Position numbers and translations under genes: made by a program. The notes beneath the pieces were generated by a model. It made no database searches, was not told the DNA's origin, and worked only from the letters and a program-made list of their open reading frames with translations. A stretch of DNA of 64,000 nt from contig JAGGNK010009114.1 of the NCBI GenBank assembly GCA_017590115.1, positions 20,228,368 to 20,292,367 of the forward strand, in the 5' to 3' direction. This DNA comes from Montifringilla adamsi (taxonomy: Eukaryota > Chordata > Aves > Passeriformes > Passeridae). Below are positions 35,250 through 50,000 of this stretch, piece after piece (positions within the stretch are counted from its first letter, which is position 1; the number at the start of each line of letters is the position of its first letter).

Positions 35250-38200
35250 GAACTCTGATGTGGTAATTTGAACAGTTCCTCAAAATACCCCACAGCTAAG
35301 ACACTGAGCTGCTCCCATGTGCTCAGTTGGAGTCCAGGGAGCCTTGGGCAGGATCCTGAAAGATCTTCAGCCTGGAGTTATTCAGCATCTCTGCATTGTG
35401 GCGGAGTTAGAGATGGACATTTTGTTTCTAACAAAATAAACCTCCTCAGGTAGCAAAGAAGATTCCATGTTCAATGTTAGCTTGGCAATCACTCTCCTGG
35501 GAGGGGAGGCTGAGGGCTTTGTCACAGTGAAACACACAGTATGTGCACCAAGGTGACACCTCAGTGGCTGGGCATGACTCAAGTGCAAGGAAGGAAAGGA
35601 TCAGGAGGGTTGTAAAGACAAGCGAATGATGGCGGGATGGGGGATGCTGAAACCCAAAAGGTTTGGGATGATATGGGGAAGAGGCACTTGCAGCCTCTTT
35701 GATAAGGTCTCTCCAGCTTCTGCTTCCTCTCTGATGAGTTTTTCACACCCACAGACACAATTCCTACCTCTTCACCATTTCATTGCCTTCATCCTGAAAT
35801 CCCCCCTGGAATGTGGCATTCTGACATCTCCATTTGCGCTGGGTTTGACTTTTGCAAGGCAAAGTGACTCACCCAGGCCCACAGGCAGGAGCTGTCGGTA
35901 GGAGCTGGGCAAAGCCCTCCTCATCCACGCTGCCACCACCACGTCCTGCCCTCTCCGAGGCGCAAGGCAGTCGCTGTCACACCGCTGCAGGTCGGTGTCT
36001 GTCCCTGGGGCTGCTGCGTCCTCACTGCTTCGCTCGGCCATGCAGTGAAGTGTGGCAAAGCTTCAGGTAGGGGCGAGCTGGAGATCCACACCCTGGCAGT
36101 GCAGAGTGAAGCCCTCTCTTCTGCACCTGAAGTACAAATCTCTGAAAGCCTTAAACCACAGATACGTGGGGATTTTTGAATCTGCTTCTGTGTTCTCCTT
36201 TCAAATGTGCTTGTGCAGCTGTGACCCGGTTTGTCCCCAGGAGGGAGGAAGAGGCATCCTCCATTTTTAAACATTCTGCTACACTCTGTGTAGGAATTGG
36301 GATAATTTGCTTCCTTGTGAATGTGTCAGATATCCCCTTGAATTAGAGGGGCTCTAGAAGTTACCACCAATCTGCTGAGCCACAGTAAATGACAGTGCAT
36401 CCTCTCCCATCACGGCATCACCTCCTCACGGGAGTAAGGGTCATATCCAGCCCATTTCTGATGGTTCTGGTGGTTCATCTGACCACTCTGCACAAGCCTG
36501 GAGCCGTCTACTCTTGCTGGGTGATGAGCTGGGAATGACTGTGCTTGTGCTGCCAAGTGGATGTTTATAGGGATGGATGTGATTCAGGTGCATGCAGAGA
36601 GCAGATTTACAGCAGAGAGGCTTTTAATAATACTTTTAGTTGAATCCATTTTATTTCAAAGTATTAAAAATGAGCTGGCAGATGTAGCTCTCAAAAGCCT
36701 GCCTAAGACAAAAGGTGCAATGAGATCTTTGTGCCCTCCTTCCCTGAGAAACGAGCTCAGGGATAAGTTTCCATGTGATTCATGGTCATGCTGTGGTCAC
36801 TCTCAGTGGCCCAGTTGGCATGGGTGTAAAAACAGGGGTGGATTCCATTAACTTGACAGCCCTGAACTACAGTGTTTTGGGTTTTGAAGTCCAATCCTCC
36901 ACTTCTGGGGGGAAAGCCATGAGTTGCAGTTGCCTACCCAGCTGGTCAGACCTTCATACCTATTTGAGGCAGCCTCACGCAGCTCTGCAAGCTGGCACAT
37001 TCTCATTGCTCAGTTGGGCATTTAGCTGCCTGGGAGGTTGTGGTGCATTTCTATCTGGATGTCAGCCTCTGCAAACAGGCAGCAGATTTCCCAGGGCACG
37101 TGGTGCCGAGGGTCTGGGCCACACCCTGGTGCCAGAGACTGTGTCCCAACATGCTGGCTCAGCCTTTGTGCGTGCTCCTGTCCTGCTTTCTGCTCTCTTT
37201 CATTTCTCACTACTGACTGCAGCAATAGGTTGACTCTGATTTTGCAATCAGGAAAGAAACAAAGAAAAGGAACTGCTGATTCAGTGCAGTCTCCCTAGGT
37301 TGATGTTTTGCTGAAGCAATGGGGTTATTTATAGAATAACAGATTATGGGACATTATGGGATACGTGTGCTGGGCCATCAGCCTTACCCTTCAGGGGTAA
37401 GAAAAGCCCTGGTCCCTCTCCTCCTGCTGCTCATCCTGCCTCCCCTGACACTCAAGGAAGGGCTTGGAGTCCTCCAGCTCACCCCTTTCCTTCCTAAATT
37501 CATGCTGATGATGCTCCTCATGTTCTCACTCTAAGTGTGCACCAACATGTGAACCGAGTTTTATAAACTGACCACAGCTGCCTCAAAGTCACGGGCCTGG
37601 GGGAACTGCTGGTGCTGGGAAAAGGAAGTGGCCTGGAAGTGGCTGGTGGGACAAAAAAGTCCCTGGCCATGCCCACTACCTTTCTCATCTTCCATCACTG
37701 TTGTCCTCTGCAGGCATTTGCCACCCCCAGGAGCTCATGGCAAAGCGAAGGGGTGCAACACCAAACTCCAGCCTGGCAATAGCTAAACCCATCAACAGCC
37801 TCCCAGCAGTGATTCTGCCAGGGAGCTTGGGCAGACATCAGCCTCCTCAGGATAGCCATTTATCCTGAAAGAACTGAAGTTGTGCTTCTTTAAAGACTTT
37901 TTTTTTCCACGTGAGAAGATATCCTAGCTCAGAGGTGTTTCTCCATTTACCCACAAGATGTAATTTTTCCAAACTCATCTATTTGATTTCAGGCTGTCTG
38001 AGGCATAAATGTGCAGCATTCAGGAGGCTATCATTCCTCTCCAAGGAAGTGGATGGGATAAACAGGCCCAACATTGGGTAGGTTGGTGCAGGAACCTTCA
38101 CCATTTCTGCTGTTGCATCTAGACTGAAGTGAGGGTTGCAGCCAGGAAAGATGACAGTCTACCCCTTATCCTAATACCTGCACCCATGTTTCTGCAGATG

Positions 38201-41200
38201 AGCTTCAAAACATCACAAAGTAATCCTGCCACAGACCACACTGCTCTCCCACAGAAAAAAAGCAAGTAGTTGTGGTTTGACCTGTGACACATCCCATGCA
38301 TGTCCACCACAAAGCCAGCAATGACCAGAGCTGTACAACTGCCTTGTCACAACCTTGCTAGCTTGGTTCTTTTTTTCCCCCCTATTTTACCTGATTTTTC
38401 AGTCTTTTTTCTTTTTCCAGTGAACAAGTTTGATGAATTTTGACATACCAGTTCTTGTGGAGGATTTACTCCAGCCATCAGCCAAACAGCCACCCAAATG
38501 TTGTCTCAGCCCTCTTTTGCAAAGGATGGGGTGCAAATGGAAGGTGAGAGGACTTGTGAGTTGATATAATGACAGTTTAGCAGGGAAAGCAAAAGATGCA
38601 CTTGCAAGCAAAGCAGAAAGAGGAACTCATTCTCTGCTTCCCATGAGCAGGCAGATCGGCAAGTGCTTTTGGGAATCGGGCCCTCAGCACGCATGATGGC
38701 TTTTTGGGCTGACAAATACACAAACCACAAACATCTCCCCTTCCTCCTTCCTTCCCTGAACTTCTAATCTCTGAGTTTGACATCATACAGCCCAGAACAT
38801 CCCTGGGGTTGGTTTGGGTCACAACCCTGGCTGTGTCCTTTCCCAATCTCTTGCCCAACCCCAGCCTGCTCCCAGGCTCAGTTTTGTACAAGCTCTGCCC
38901 ACCAACAGCCAAAACATCCGTGTGAGCAACACTGGCTTAGCCCCAGACCCGAGGCACAGCACCAGACTGTGCTGGGCTGCTGGGGGGAATGATACCTCCA
39001 TCCCTGTCAGACCCAGCAGAGCTCTCACTGTGACAGTGTTTATCCTAAAATGCCTTGTTCTCCCCGAGGAAGGAGCGAGGACTTTGATGCCCGTGGGCAT
39101 CAGGAGGCACTGCTGAATCCAGAGGATGCCAGGGCAGGTTGTGGGTGATCTGCCCACCAGTAGATCATGGAGGTACCACATCTGGGATCTCCCTTGTGAG
39201 TGTCCCACAGATTGTCCAGCTCAGCCCTGGTCAACATGTCCTGAAAAAAAAGTGTATCCAGCTCTAAGGGCAAGAAATGGTGCATTAAATGGAGATTTTC
39301 TGTGCAGAAGAGAGACTGAGGCCAACACACGAGTTCTAATGCCAGGGCATTAAAGCAAACCTTGAGTCTGGACCCATATGGAAGCAGAGGCCTTGTTGTG
39401 AAGCTCCCCACATCCCTGCATAGCCAGACCTGTGCTCGGGGGGTCTGGCTGCTGCAGTAGCACCTGGGTACTTCTGGGACTGTGGAGAAGCACTTGTGCT
39501 AAAGCAATAAAACCCCCAGCACTGCCTGGCTGACATTTCTCCTTTCTAGCTTGATGTGTTGCTTGGCTTTGTTGTAGAGATTGAAAACAGATTTTCTTTC
39601 CCTTCTATGAGTTATGTTAATTTGTGTTTCATCAGAACTTGCCTCTTCTCCTCCTTTCCTTTTTTCCCCCCTCCTTTAGGCTGGATCCAGCTGCACCATG
39701 AATTCAAGGAACCACCTGCAAAATATTTTAACGACTTCAACCTGCTCTTTGAGGTGAATTAATACCAGGGCAGCCTCTGCAGCACAGTGAAATAGTCAGG
39801 CTTGGCTAAGCAGGCCACCCTCAAAGCCGAAAAATATGTTCTGCAGGGCCGATGTGCCTGACAGGCAAGTTTGTTTTCAAGGTCTTCGTACAACATCTTC
39901 TTCCTCACCTCAAAGGCAGTTGTCCCTTATTCAGGTAAGAGCTGATCCCAAGGACTGGATGAGACAGGCTGAGAAACAGGGTGGGTAACGAGACATCACA
40001 AAACCAGCCACATGGAGGGTGGGTGAGGTCTGTTAATGGTCTGCTACAAGCAGCACAATTGCAGCTGATGGAAGGCGTCTCCCAGGGCTGGCTCTGCATT
40101 TAGCAGCTCAGTTCTGTAGGGAGAGATCAGCTGCTCCCTAAGGCTCCTCTTTTCTGGAATGCTTTGGTTCATCACATGCTTTCCACAAGGCCAAAAAGAT
40201 TTCTCTAAGCACAGCTCACAGTGTTGCCACATTCCCGCTTTCCTCCATCTCCTGGGCTTTTAAAATTCAAGGTTCATTTTTAATTTGCTAAGCAGCTATT
40301 AGCCATATTAAATGATGCTGCAGGTGCTGTTGTGGTCCTTAACAACCAACCCAACCAGGCCAGGAGGTCCTTAACTTGTCCTGGTGGTTTTTTTTTTCAG
40401 GAAAGTCTCTGGGGATTATGTGAGGCTCAGGGTCATTGTATTTTTAGATATTAAACTAGTCAGGTAGTCAGCACATTGTTCAAAAGGACATTCTTAAAGA
40501 GGTTTATTATTGAGTATTGTCCTTGCACTGGGGCACATCCCAGTTAATTGCCTGCACATCAATGTGTTACTCTGGATTTATCTCAGGGTAAACATATTAA
40601 GGAGTTGATACTTGGGCTTCTACTAAAGGACACCACGGGATGGTTTTTCTGTGATAAGCTTTCTGGTACAAATTCCCATGTCCTGAATGCTACCGGCAAA
40701 CACTTCAGCTTGAAAATCCATTAACCTGTAACTACCCCATGCCCCTTATTCAATGAATGTGGAGAGCAAACATGTGTGAGCAGCTTTATACACAGGCTTG
40801 AAACCATCCCTGACAGCATATTTCCCTACAGAATTAACTCAAAGCAAGTGTCCTGTAAAACATGTGTGCAGTGCAAGGCATTAAAGCTCAGAGCCTGAAA
40901 ATGCTCCAGCCTCTTCTCTCTCCAGGCTCCTTCCCTGCCTCTCAGTTTTCTGCTGTCCCTAGAGAGCAAAAGCAATCACTGCTGTTCACATCATCCCCTG
41001 TAATTGCTGTGGTGACACTGGGTGCTTCAGAGCCCTGAAGTCATGACTTTCCCCCTTGAATTTCCTTCCTTCATCTCCTGCCCTCTGTGCTGACGTCCCT
41101 TTGCTGTCCTCTTGCACACCTTCCCTGGGTACTGACATGAGAGCGCAGCTCCTGTCTGCTCTGCACAGCTCTGCAAAAAACCGCAATTCCCTTCTGGTGA

Positions 41201-42364
41201 CTCTCCTGCTTGCCTGTGACAGCCGCGTGTGCCTGAGCTTGCTCAATCTCCTGCTAGGAAGTGATAAGCTCGGGTGTGAAACTTCCAGCATCAGCACATG
41301 GGGGAAAGCAACAGAAAAGGAAAAGGTGCCTTTGTTGGGAGCTTCATTGCCACGCTCCAAGGCACAGCACCCACCAGAAACCACAGTCAGTTTGCAATCT
41401 CTGCCTTGCTCCCCACAGGTCTCACCTTTAGACTAACAGGAATTGTTTCCTTAACTTGAGCCAATAACTGATTGCTGCTTCTCCATTATGGCCTTTAGCA
41501 ATGATAACTAATTCTTAATTAATTCTTTTCATTCTCCACTATTTCTCAGCGTGAAGGTGTTTGTCTCAGGAGGTGTCTCAGGGAAAGGGAACAAGAAACT
41601 GATGAGGGGCTGGGAATGGGTTGGTGTCCCTGGGGCCAGGTGTAAGGCTTGATCCTGTCCAGTCCTACTACATCAGCCATGTGTGAGGGCTGGAGTGTGT
41701 GTGAAGCCTTTGGACTCACCCTGTGCTTGAAAGACAAGTGTCATTGCTGCTTCTTCCCATGCAGAAACAAAAGCAAAGCCCTGGGTCAGTGCTCTCCTAG
41801 GAGTATCTCCCAAAGTGGGATAGTTCTAGTAGCCTGAGTGACTTAAGATGGTATAAAAAGAGCAAAAATAATTACTTTTTGTTTTTGTGCTTTCAGATAT
41901 TTTATTTCTTTTTAAGAAACTGAGTGCAAGTGTCCAAATACGATGCTCAGATCTTGCCAGTGGATAAATTGCCTGAGGTGTGGGCATGTTTTTCTAGGGA
42001 AAAAAGTAATTTTGTACTGACCTTCGGGCTCTCTGCCTCTTTCCATAATCAACACACACCTTATTTTGGGAGCTAGCTGGGAATTCCCTTCCTTCTGCTA
42101 CACTGGCAATGACAGATCAAGCACAGCTGAATTGCTTTGATCGCTTTGATGAATAAAACTAGAATTTACCCCACAGCCTTGACTCTTGCCTAATTCCAAC
42201 CTCTCGTATTGAACTGGGTTTTTTTTTTTTCTTTTTTTCTTTCTTTTTTTTCACCAAAATAACTGGAAGCAGTGGGCCTCTAGGATTCTCGCATTAGAGT
42301 AAGGCTGGAGCCTTCAACACCATTAATTCAGGAGTACTGCTATTCTCACATGGCCATGAGTGTT
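35250..42364. other. Gene-free MARCO upstream DNA
   Basis: About 7 kb without a supportable exon or clear transposon. Several open frames of 90-150 codons lack family similarity and splice context. Confidence 0.55.
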
Positions 42365-42678
42365 TGAGCAGAGTTTTGACAGAAAGCTGACAGGAACCAG
42401 GCTCTCCTCAGTGATGCCAAGCAGTAGGACAAGAGGCAGTGGGCAGAAACTGATGCACAGAAAGTTTCACCTGAATGTGAGGAAAACCTTAACTGTGCAG
42501 GTGACCGTGCACTGGAACAGGTTCAGAGGAGGTGTGGAATCACCCTCACTGGAGATATTCCAGAACCATCTGGATGCAATCCTGTGCTCTGGGATGAATA
42601 ACCCTCCTTGAGAAAGGAGGCTGGAGCAGATGAGTCGCTGTGGTGCCTTCCAGCCTGCCCCGTTCTGTGACTCTGTGA
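42365..42678 (+). mobile_element. CR1 LINE 3' end fragment
   Basis: Sense orientation: AAAGTTTCACCTGAATGTGAGG, CAGGTGACCGTGCACTGGAAC and GGTGTGGAATCACCCTCACTGG. Ends TTCTGTGACTCTGTGAAA, a decayed CR1 terminus. Confidence 0.85.
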
Positions 42679-45600
42679 AAAGGGTTTGCATGGCACAGCC
42701 CCTGCGTGTCCCCTTGAATACAGAGATGGTAATCACCAAAAAAAGTATGGTTCTTAATAAATTCCCTCGTTCTAGCCACCAGGCAATCTGTCAGTAGGCA
42801 CAGTTTAAGTTAAACCAAACATTGAAACCACGCATGTATATGTACTTTAAAATAAACAGGAGAGGAAAGGGAGAAATCAGTTAGAAATAGGCTTTCATTT
42901 TGGTCAAATATTTAACTCTAGCTCAATAAAATAGGAATATTGGCTTGCTGTTATTTGACTTTATTAATGAGTTGGATATCTTTAGTTCAATACAGCATTC
43001 TTGATGGCATTGAGAAATTCTGTGTGGAAGCCACTGATTTACATTCACTGTTGTGTTCAAATGAGCTGAGCTGGTGGAAATGCCCACACTATAGGCTGAT
43101 TAACCTTCCCAAGGTGTGTGCAGATTTAGGGCCTCACTCAGAAGGTGCTGGTTTAAACCAGCTGCTTTTGGGATGTCACCTGGCTTCAGGTCAGGCAGGA
43201 CCAGGGAAAGTCGTGGGAGGACCTCCAGTGATGGTGGTGAAGCAGAGCATTTCTGTGCCTGCTGTTGCTCAGCGGGGCTGGGGAGCTGGAGAGCACTGGC
43301 TAGCACAGCCCTGGAGCTGTGATGGCCCCCAAAGCCTCTCTCAAAGCCACCTCCTCAACAGCTGGGGCCACAGAAGGACAGGACTGTACCCAGATGCCCT
43401 CTCGTTCTCGGTGAGGCTCTGGCAGAAGCCCTGGCTGACCCCACCCTGACCCTGAAATCCGGGGTCTGTGAGTGTGCGTGGGGCTTGCTGTGTGTGCCAG
43501 CACTGGGCTGGCAAAGGTGGACAAGGGAGGTCAGCCCAGCCAGGCAGGCTGGCCCCTGCTCCTCTCCCAGCCACATCTGAAAGGCTTCTGCAGAGACCTT
43601 GTGGCTGAGGCTTCAATGCCCTCTCCTTGCCAAAAAATATTAGAAAGGCGTGGTAAGAAATTACAGGTGTCAATAAACTATGTGACAATTATTGCAGTGG
43701 ATTTCTGGCTTTCCTAATTTCTTTAATCAAGTTGCACCAAGCAAGCAAGCTGGCAGGCAGCTTTCCCTGCACTGTCAGTGCATAGCTGAGCGAATTGGAC
43801 CAAGGTGCCACATGTTAATCATTATGGGCTTTTGTCTGCACAACATCAGTCTTGCACAGATCTTATGAAATCATACCTTTCCCATTAAGTGCAGTTTGAA
43901 TTGAAAAGGAATTCAGATTGACTTGGCATGAGCCTTTGTACAGGGCTAAGGTAACTTGGGAGAGATGAACCTGCTTTAGGTAATGAAAAAAAAAATTGAC
44001 CTGACTTCTCTTCTGTGGTGCATTGAAAAGTCTCTGCCTAAGGAGTGTGGATTGATGGAGAGGTCTGAGGTGGGAAGAATATTAAAAAAGATGTCAACAT
44101 GCCAATAAATGTGTGTGCCAGAAATAAATGCATTATGTGTTAGTCCATCAGAACAAGCTAAAGAAAGGTGTTATTTTGGGGAGAGAGACCGTCTGGTAGC
44201 TCACATCATTAAGAAAAAAAAAAACTATCAAAGCAAAAATGAGCTCAAATTTCCAACTGTCATCTCACCTTCAGAGTTCATTCCCTCAAGCAGTCAAGAT
44301 ATTTGATGAATAAGATCCAGAGGGGATCTCAAAGCTACAGAGACTCTGGGGTGGACATTTTTCTTTAACTGTCCATTGCTTTCCCTCCATAGGTTACCTG
44401 AAGCTTGGGATCAGAAGTGACCTTTGAGGATTTGCCTCAAAACATTTCCCCAGACCAAAAAGAAGACTAGCAAAATCCTAAAGCAAAATTAAAAGAAAGT
44501 GGATCAAGGTCACAGATTTCATTCTCCAGCTTGAGCATGTGATAGATCCAGACTAATGACAAGCAGATGGAAACTTAGGCACTGGTCGAAGTTGGCTGCT
44601 TTTTGCAATAGCAGTAGGGCTTATTCTGTAGTGCAGCATGTTTCTGGTGGAGGCAAGCTGGCTGGGGAGAGAAAATCATTACACCTCCTCATGGAAGGCT
44701 GAGCCAAGAAAACTTTTGTTTTAGGTAGTGTTTTGTTAGCCTAGCAACGTTGTTGGTAGAGATGATGCAGCTCTGCTGGCAAGAAAACCATCAACTGGTC
44801 CATGCAAAGGCCTGGTGTGATGTCTCCAGTGGCATGGCCTTACCAGGAGGGGATTTATCATGCCAGGCTCTTCCTTGGTGGTCTGCATGGGGACCCTGAG
44901 GCTGGGAGTCAGCCTGAGCAGCTGGAGGCAAGAGGAGGGAAAACCCACAGTGTCCTTGTCCCTCGGCTCTGACCATGGACCAACACAGGCAGTGGGGCAA
45001 GAGATGGGGTCTTTTGTCTGGTTTGTCATAGATAAAGCCCTCAGCAAGGATAAGTCCTAATGCTTTTTGGCATGTGAATAATATCCCTGGAAAGCTCTCT
45101 GGAAGGGACCCATCAAGGGAAGGGGACAACAATCAGCAGCTCATGGTCAGTGTTGTATTGTGTAGCTTCCACTCAAAGTTCAAGTTCTCAATGTGCCAAT
45201 AAGGGCCTTTGACATTCATTTGTCACATAGGAAAAAAAAATAAAAGAAAAAAAAAAGAGAAAAATATTTTTTAAAAGCCCATGTGGAGATATCTCCTGTC
45301 CTGAGAAATAAAAACATCCCTGTCCTGTGGCAGTGCCCCAGGCTGGCAGCAAGCTCACATTACTTAATTATGATATGTTGCATACACCAAATAGCAGGGG
45401 ACAAACCCCCTCCTTTATTCTCACAGTCTGGCCTGGCTGTGTCTGCCTTGCAGCTGTTCAGAGCACGTATATCAACATGTCTCAGCATCCCAGCACAGGC
45501 AGAGGTGCTGGAGGTGCAGCCCTGGAGAGAGAAGCTGCAATGGGGAGGACCTAATTTTACCCTTAACAGTGCAAAAATTGTCTTCCTTTCACAGGCTGAT

Positions 45601-46870
45601 TTCCTTCTCTTTAAATCCAAGTTTGGTTATAGTTCTCTGTAAGGTGTTTCCCCTACAAGCACCAGCTGCACTTTTTTCTCCTCTCCAGCTCTTCCCTGTA
45701 GCCATCCTGCAGCAGTGCAGGCAGGACCAGCTGCTGTATTGCCAGCAGCAGGACTCTGTGGACATTGAGGGGAAAAATGCTGGGAAACTTCAACACCTCT
45801 GAGAAATCTGGTCTTGTGCATCCCAGGGACACAATCCTGTTCTCCTGCATTTATTTTTCCCAATGAAAGGCTCAGTTATACCTCCCATCTCTGTCCTGCG
45901 CTGAGGACAGAGCAGAAAATCTCCAAATACAAAATAATATTTTAAAATGCAATTATTTTTATAAAATACAGAGTATTTGGGAGAGAAAAAGAAGTGTCTT
46001 GTACAGACTGCAGAGTCACCCAGTGCTTCAGGGAAGAGCCCAGGAATGTGCCTCCCAGGGCTGTGGTACCCAGAGTCGTGGTTTTGCAGGCAGACCCAGG
46101 GAAGATGCAGGTCTGGAGCACCTGGATAAAAACCCAACTGGGGAGCCCAGAAATGAGAGTTTGCCAGTGTTCCTCCTGGCTTTGATTAAGCTTATTGTCA
46201 TTTTGGTCAACTCCCACTCCCCTTCCCTCCCTCTCTCTGTCTTTTTGCCCTGAAAGTCTGTTTAGCAGATTGTTCCCAGCTCTCAAAGATCAAATTTTAA
46301 TTAAAGTCATTCAGTGGTTTTGAATGACTAATGACCTCTTATCAGGTATTGTGCTACAAATAACAAGAGAATGACCTTCCCTCCCACTCTTCATTAATAC
46401 ATTTATTTTTTTATACTGCCTGCCCTGCCAAGACTCTTCCTGTCTCAAAATAAAATGAGAATTGAAAACCTCCTTGAAATACATTTCAGTTCAGTGCAAA
46501 GGGCACAAAGAGGCCGTAGATGAAAATGCACCTTTACAGGCCATCTTAAAAAATCTGCCTATGGAGGGATAGAGCTTATAACCCACTTTTCTGTAAAAAA
46601 AATGCAAGTCCTGTTGGATTTCTAACACTGAGTCTCATGGGAATTTCTGTCCATCATTGGTGACAAGTGTCAGGTGCTGCCCAGGTAAGCGGGGCTCAGG
46701 TTTGGGTATCCCTCAGTCCTCCATGGATAATAATAAGGCAATAGGAGAAAAACATTTCTACTAGAGCTTCAGAAAGGACAAGAATTTAGGATTAAAACAA
46801 GTCAGTAAAAATTCCCTTTTGTTTATATTCCTAGTTTTCTCCCTGTTTAGCTGTTTTGATAGAGGACAGA
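42679..46870. other. Gene-free stretch
   Basis: No exon seen. A-rich simple sequence at 45231-45272; a unique AT-rich segment with ATTTTAATTAAAG and TGACTAATGACC near 46290-46340. Confidence 0.55.
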
Positions 46871-47041
46871 GCCTCTGTGATCGCTGTCCTGAGCCCCTGA
46901 GCACCCTGTGAGGAAGAAAAAGAGCTGAAATGAGCAGAGGTGTGGCCTTTGCTAAAAGCCTCTGTGATCGCTGTCCTGAGCCCCTGAGCACCCTGTGAGG
47001 AAGAAAAAGCTGAGATGAGCAGAGGTGTGGCCTTTGCTAAA
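46871..47041. repeat. 85-bp tandem duplication, two copies
   Basis: GCCTCTGTGATCGCTGTCCT starts at 46871 and again at 46956. Both copies run through GAGGAAGAAAAAG to GTGTGGCCTTTGCTAAA, with only small differences (an AG deletion and an A/G change). Confidence 0.93.
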
Positions 47042-50000
47042 GTGTTGGGATCTGTCAGAAAAATGATACTGAGAAGTAAGAAGAAGAAGAAAAATCCAGA
47101 AAACACAGTTTCTTTTCCCAGTGTCAGTTCTCTTTTTGAGGTGTGGGGTGGGCGTGCTGCCTCCGGGTCAGCGGCTCTGAGCTGCTTGGCAGCACTTTGC
47201 TGGTGGGAGCAGTTAAACCTTGTATTCCTTCTGGGCTCCTTGGCTCCTTCTCATCCAGCAGTGCTGGAGATGAAAGTTTTCTGAAGTTTTGGTGAGAATC
47301 TGAGCTGGGAGAACAGGACACCTCTGCCAGGCTCCCAGAGCAGCAGCTGCTCTGCACTGATGTTTCCCTGGGGAAGTCCATCACACAGGTTTCCAAATCT
47401 GCAGGCACATGAAGAACCCCCTACTAGAAATTTGCAGTGTTATGATGATAAGAAATTAAAATAAACTAGTAGGATTGCTGAACAATTTTTTTTTTGTCTT
47501 TTTGAAGCTGTCTCATAAACAAAAACCAAAACCAAAACCAGGTGAGTTCATTGCATGGCTCCTCCCCTACAAATGACTCTCTCTAAACACCAGTGACAGC
47601 TTTTGGCCATAGGTGGCAACTTGGATTTGTTTTCAGATATTTACTTTGATGCAAAGTCTTCAGACTGGCTGTTTTGCATCCTTTTTGTCAAACTCAGACA
47701 TAGGCACATGTTAAAACCAGACGTTTTCCAAAGAGCAGTCTCTAACTGTGGCTTAGCTCTGTCCCACTCGGTCTGAGCTGCAGGAGAGCTGAACTTGCTC
47801 TTGTTTTTCACCAGCTTTTTACCTCTTTCTCTGTGAAATGCTCAGCCTGCTTGTGTACACACAGCAGCTATGCTGCAATTTGCTCTGGGTTTGTGGCTTT
47901 TTCCTGATGCACCTCCAGCCCAGGGTGGGACACCTCAACACAGAGGATGGAAACACCAACCCAGGGGCTTGGATTTTCCCTGCTTGAAGCCATGAAGACA
48001 AGGTGGGCCTGGACACGTTTGACACAGGGGTATAGTGGCCATTTTAGTGAAAATGACAATTTTTTGAGCAGAGTTTTTGCTGCAGGGGTGGTGCTTACAC
48101 AGCAAGGAAGCTCAGCAAACCCACCACGAGCCCTCTGGTTTCTTGGTCAGCCCAGCTGCAAGGAAGTTCCACCAATTCCTGTTCTGCTTTGCCAGTGGGC
48201 TGTGCTGACACATTTCCATTATTGATTCTCTGTACATTTGACAGTGAAACATCCACCTGGCAGCTCTAAGCAAGGGAGCAATAACTGAGCTTCTATAATA
48301 ATGATAAGATCACTGCAGTGGCCACTACACAGGCAGGTTTATTCTGCCCTCAGCCTCTGATCAAGCCAGAGGCAAAGTCCTACCTCTCCCAGCAGGTTTC
48401 CTCAGAGGTTTGCTCACAGTGGGATAGCCCCAGCGCTGGTGGAAAACAAACTGTTTGGGTCTGCACAAGCCCCAGTTCTCTGGGAGTGGAGAGCTGCAGC
48501 ACTGAGGCCACTCAAGGCAATACCTGGCCTTGGGAAGGACAAGACCTCCCAGGCACGGGAATCCTTTCAGGCAGGGATGGGAATCCTTTCAGCTAGGTCT
48601 GCCAGTACCTTGCAGGATTGAGGGTGTCCTTTCTTTAGATGAGCTCATGGGATCCCCTCCTGAGCAGAAATTTCAGCTGAAAAAGCACCTTTGATTTTTC
48701 TGATGTATATGAATTGCCTGGGATAGCTTTACAGCAGCATAGCTCCTGCCAATGGCATTAATTCCATCCATGACTGTAGGGTTTCATACCACACAAGTGA
48801 GAGAAAGAATAGAGAGATAAAGAATAAACTGCAGCACACAATGCTTCATCTGGGGATGGACAGCCCCAGAGATAAAGCAGCCACAGATGAGAACCTTCCT
48901 CTCCTCAGCTATGGGGAGTTAAAATTGCATGTAGAGCTGAATTTCTCCCTTGCTGTAACTTTTCTGTTATGTAATAAAACCCCAAAAACTATGGAGACTT
49001 TGTCCCTGTGAAAATATCCATGACCTTTCCTCATCCATCCAATTCACTTTTCTTGCTGTGGCCAAGCTGTAACTCCCCTCGCTTCCTCTAAGCAGAGCAC
49101 TGCCTTCTTCTTCTGTCAAATATCAGCTGCCAGCTCTTCATTTGGGTTAAAAATGGCTAGGGACAGTAGTAAATTATTGCAGAGTTCCTCCACTTTCTTT
49201 TCCTGCAGGTTTCAGCCTGTGGATCTGTGGACCATGTCCTAGAGTCCTTGAAAGACAACTAAACAAAGATAGTGAGTGGTCAGAAGGTTGAAACACCCAC
49301 CTCTCACCAGGAGCTAGTAGGAAGAAAACCTATTTATGAGCCCTATTCAGTCCAATTCATCCCCTCTTTTGGGAGCAGGATGTGAGTGAACACATTGGCT
49401 TAAATGGTCTAAAGCCCTACTTAGCCCACTGCCCTGCTTGAGGACTGCCAAAAAAGTGAATACCTAGCAAAGAGCAGAAAAAAGAGGTGTAAGAGCATAT
49501 TTATGATGTTCCCCAGCCCCTTTTCTGAGCCTACAGTCATTCTCAGGGATTCCCTGAAATGGCTGGCTGTTACTTCCAGGTATTGGCTATTACTTGATAT
49601 ATTTCTTTTTTTTCCAATGGACTCATGCTGGCATTTGCCATCTACTTTCTCTGACCAAGCAGTCCCAGCTAGTTTCCCCTGCTAGTGCTGCTGTCCCCAT
49701 GACTCTGGGGTGCCCAGCTGCTCCATGAAGCTGATTCGAGGGGCTGTTTTCACTGTTCCTGACCTTGCTTTAATACTGAAATTAAATCATTTGGTTAAGC
49801 AGAGCTGTGGGGTCATGTTTACCCACACATCTTTTCTGAGGTGTCCAAGGTTGCTGCTGAACTGAGGCTTTAGAAAAGGCCATGCCCCACGTTGTGCAAA
49901 GTCCCTGCAAGCCTCAGTAAGACAGGATCAAGACTTTGGGCTTTCCCCCACCCACTCCTAGTCCAGCAAGAGGCAGCTCTGTACAGAGATAAAACCCTTC

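Noticed and set aside
36775..37233. 152-codon plus-strand frame upstream of MARCO
   Set aside because: No family similarity and no conserved splice or promoter features.
42940..43449. 169-codon plus-strand frame
   Set aside because: No recognisable domain; ordinary intergenic composition beside a CR1 fragment.
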